The notes under the pieces: model-generated
The model's database searches: none
The model's input: only the letters and a program-made list of their open reading frames with translations
What the model was told of the DNA's origin: nothing
Origin: K23-9 sp964460665
GTDB lineage: Bacteria; Planctomycetota; Planctomycetia; Pirellulales; Pirellulaceae
Length of the DNA: 64,000 bases
Direction: 5' to 3'
NCBI GenBank assembly: GCA_964460665.1
Contig: CAYWSL010000002.1
Span: 1 to 64,000 of the forward strand
In this document: piece after piece, positions 63,700 to 64,000 of the stretch
How positions within the stretch are numbered: the first letter of the stretch is position 1
Layout of the letters: every line of letters begins with the position of its first letter
Program-made: the position numbers and the translations under genes

Positions 63700-64000
63700 C
63701 TACTCGCCTAGGGCGACGCCTTTGATGACGCCGTCGACGACTAGTGATTCGTTTACGAACCCTTGGAACTCGGCACTGAACATCACGTTCTTTCGCACCT
63801 TGCCGCAGCGAAGCATCACGATCAATCGGTCACCTGGCACGACGGGTCCACGGAAGCGAACGGATTCAAACCCACCTAGTCCGACATAGCCGCTTTCGAC
63901 AAAACGATTCTTGATCGCAAAGAACGAGGACAACTGGGCCGCGCACTCGCACTGCAGCACCCCCGGCATCAGTGGCCGATCGGGAAAGTGCCCGCGAACC
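63700..64000 (-). CDS. 3-hydroxyacyl-ACP dehydratase FabZ-like, 5' end outside the window
   Basis: The frame enters from the right edge and gives VRGHFPDRPLMPGVLQCECAA, containing the GHFPxxPxMPGVLQxE motif of FabZ with its catalytic His. It continues with SGYVGLGGFESVRFRGPVVPGD and ends in a short tail. It dehydrates 3-hydroxyacyl-ACP in fatty-acid elongation. The N-terminus lies beyond the window, so length and start cannot be judged; a related hot-dog thioesterase or FabA-like protein is less likely. Confidence 0.85.
   Translation of the reverse strand, partial: VRGHFPDRPLMPGVLQCECAAQLSSFFAIKNRFVESGYVGLGGFESVRFRGPVVPGDRLIVMLRCGKVRKNVMFSAEFQGFVNESLVVDGVIKGVALGE

Noticed and set aside
1..64000. 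tRNA or other structured RNA genes
   Set aside because: No cloverleaf with a GGTTCRANNCC-type T-loop was found in the gene-free stretches.

Overview
The window looks like a chromosomal segment from a planctomycete of the Pirellulaceae (Rhodopirellula-like) group. This is inferred from the gene families: a giant Ser/Thr kinase coupled to an ECF sigma factor, a DUF1559 protein with zinc ribbon, SUMF1/FGE-like secreted proteins, a sulfatase, a PL10-like pectate lyase, and NPYKPP-type membrane proteins. It is housekeeping-rich. I see no insertion sequence, prophage, CRISPR array, rRNA or tRNA. Four 100-N scaffold gaps are present; three of them are flanked by an identical 55-base sequence on both sides, so they are probably unmerged contig ends rather than missing DNA.

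Layout. 0.2-9.9 kb: a membrane-anchored AsmA-like protein, a kinase/ECF-sigma pair overlapping by ATGA, a frameshifted aspartyl/asparaginyl beta-hydroxylase, and a HEAT-repeat protein interrupted by an in-frame TGA that is followed by a SECIS-like hairpin. 10-16.2 kb: a CIA30-like secreted protein, RlmKL, ribosomal protein L31, and prfA-prmC (release factor and its methyltransferase). 16.2-19.9 kb: PL10-like lyase, HAD phosphatase, glycosyltransferase. 19.9-21.8 kb: leuA preceded by a Leu-rich leader peptide and terminator (attenuator). 21.8-24.8 kb: a uronate-isomerase-like enzyme with a long acidic repeat tail. 25.4-33.5 kb: HtrA-like protease, two tandem FGE-like proteins, asd, truA, a flippase-like membrane protein, an NYN-domain nuclease. 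33.5-39.8 kb: PutA and serC-serA. 39.9-43.7 kb: small membrane and secreted proteins, a sulfatase, a DUF2726 protein. 43.9-48.6 kb: flhA-flhF-fliA flagellar genes. 49-54.8 kb: a propeller-hydrolase fusion, a glycosyltransferase, a protein kinase, accA, a PP1-like phosphatase. 54.8-55.4 kb: a 600-base gene-free region with an AT-rich tract, a 15+4+15 inverted repeat and a dif-like site. 55.4-64 kb: CvpA-like, DUF457, dtd, DUF1559, argG, larB, ribF, a DHH/NrnA-type phosphoesterase and a partial fabZ.

Three signals stand out. (1) The octamer GGGNAGGG (the enterobacterial KOPS consensus for FtsK) occurs at nine loci on the + strand, all left of 51.9 kb, and at two loci on the - strand, both right of 60.7 kb. 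A dif-like sequence lies in the switch interval at 55.29 kb. Together these suggest the window spans the replication terminus. (2) A single reading frame at 9850-8495 (-) is interrupted by a TGA in the context C-GGGG-TGA-GGG-S-C, with a 7-bp hairpin whose GGUCU loop starts 27 nt downstream: a candidate unrecognised selenoprotein. (3) leuA carries a classical ribosome-mediated attenuator. All functional calls rest on reading motifs by eye; no database search was run.
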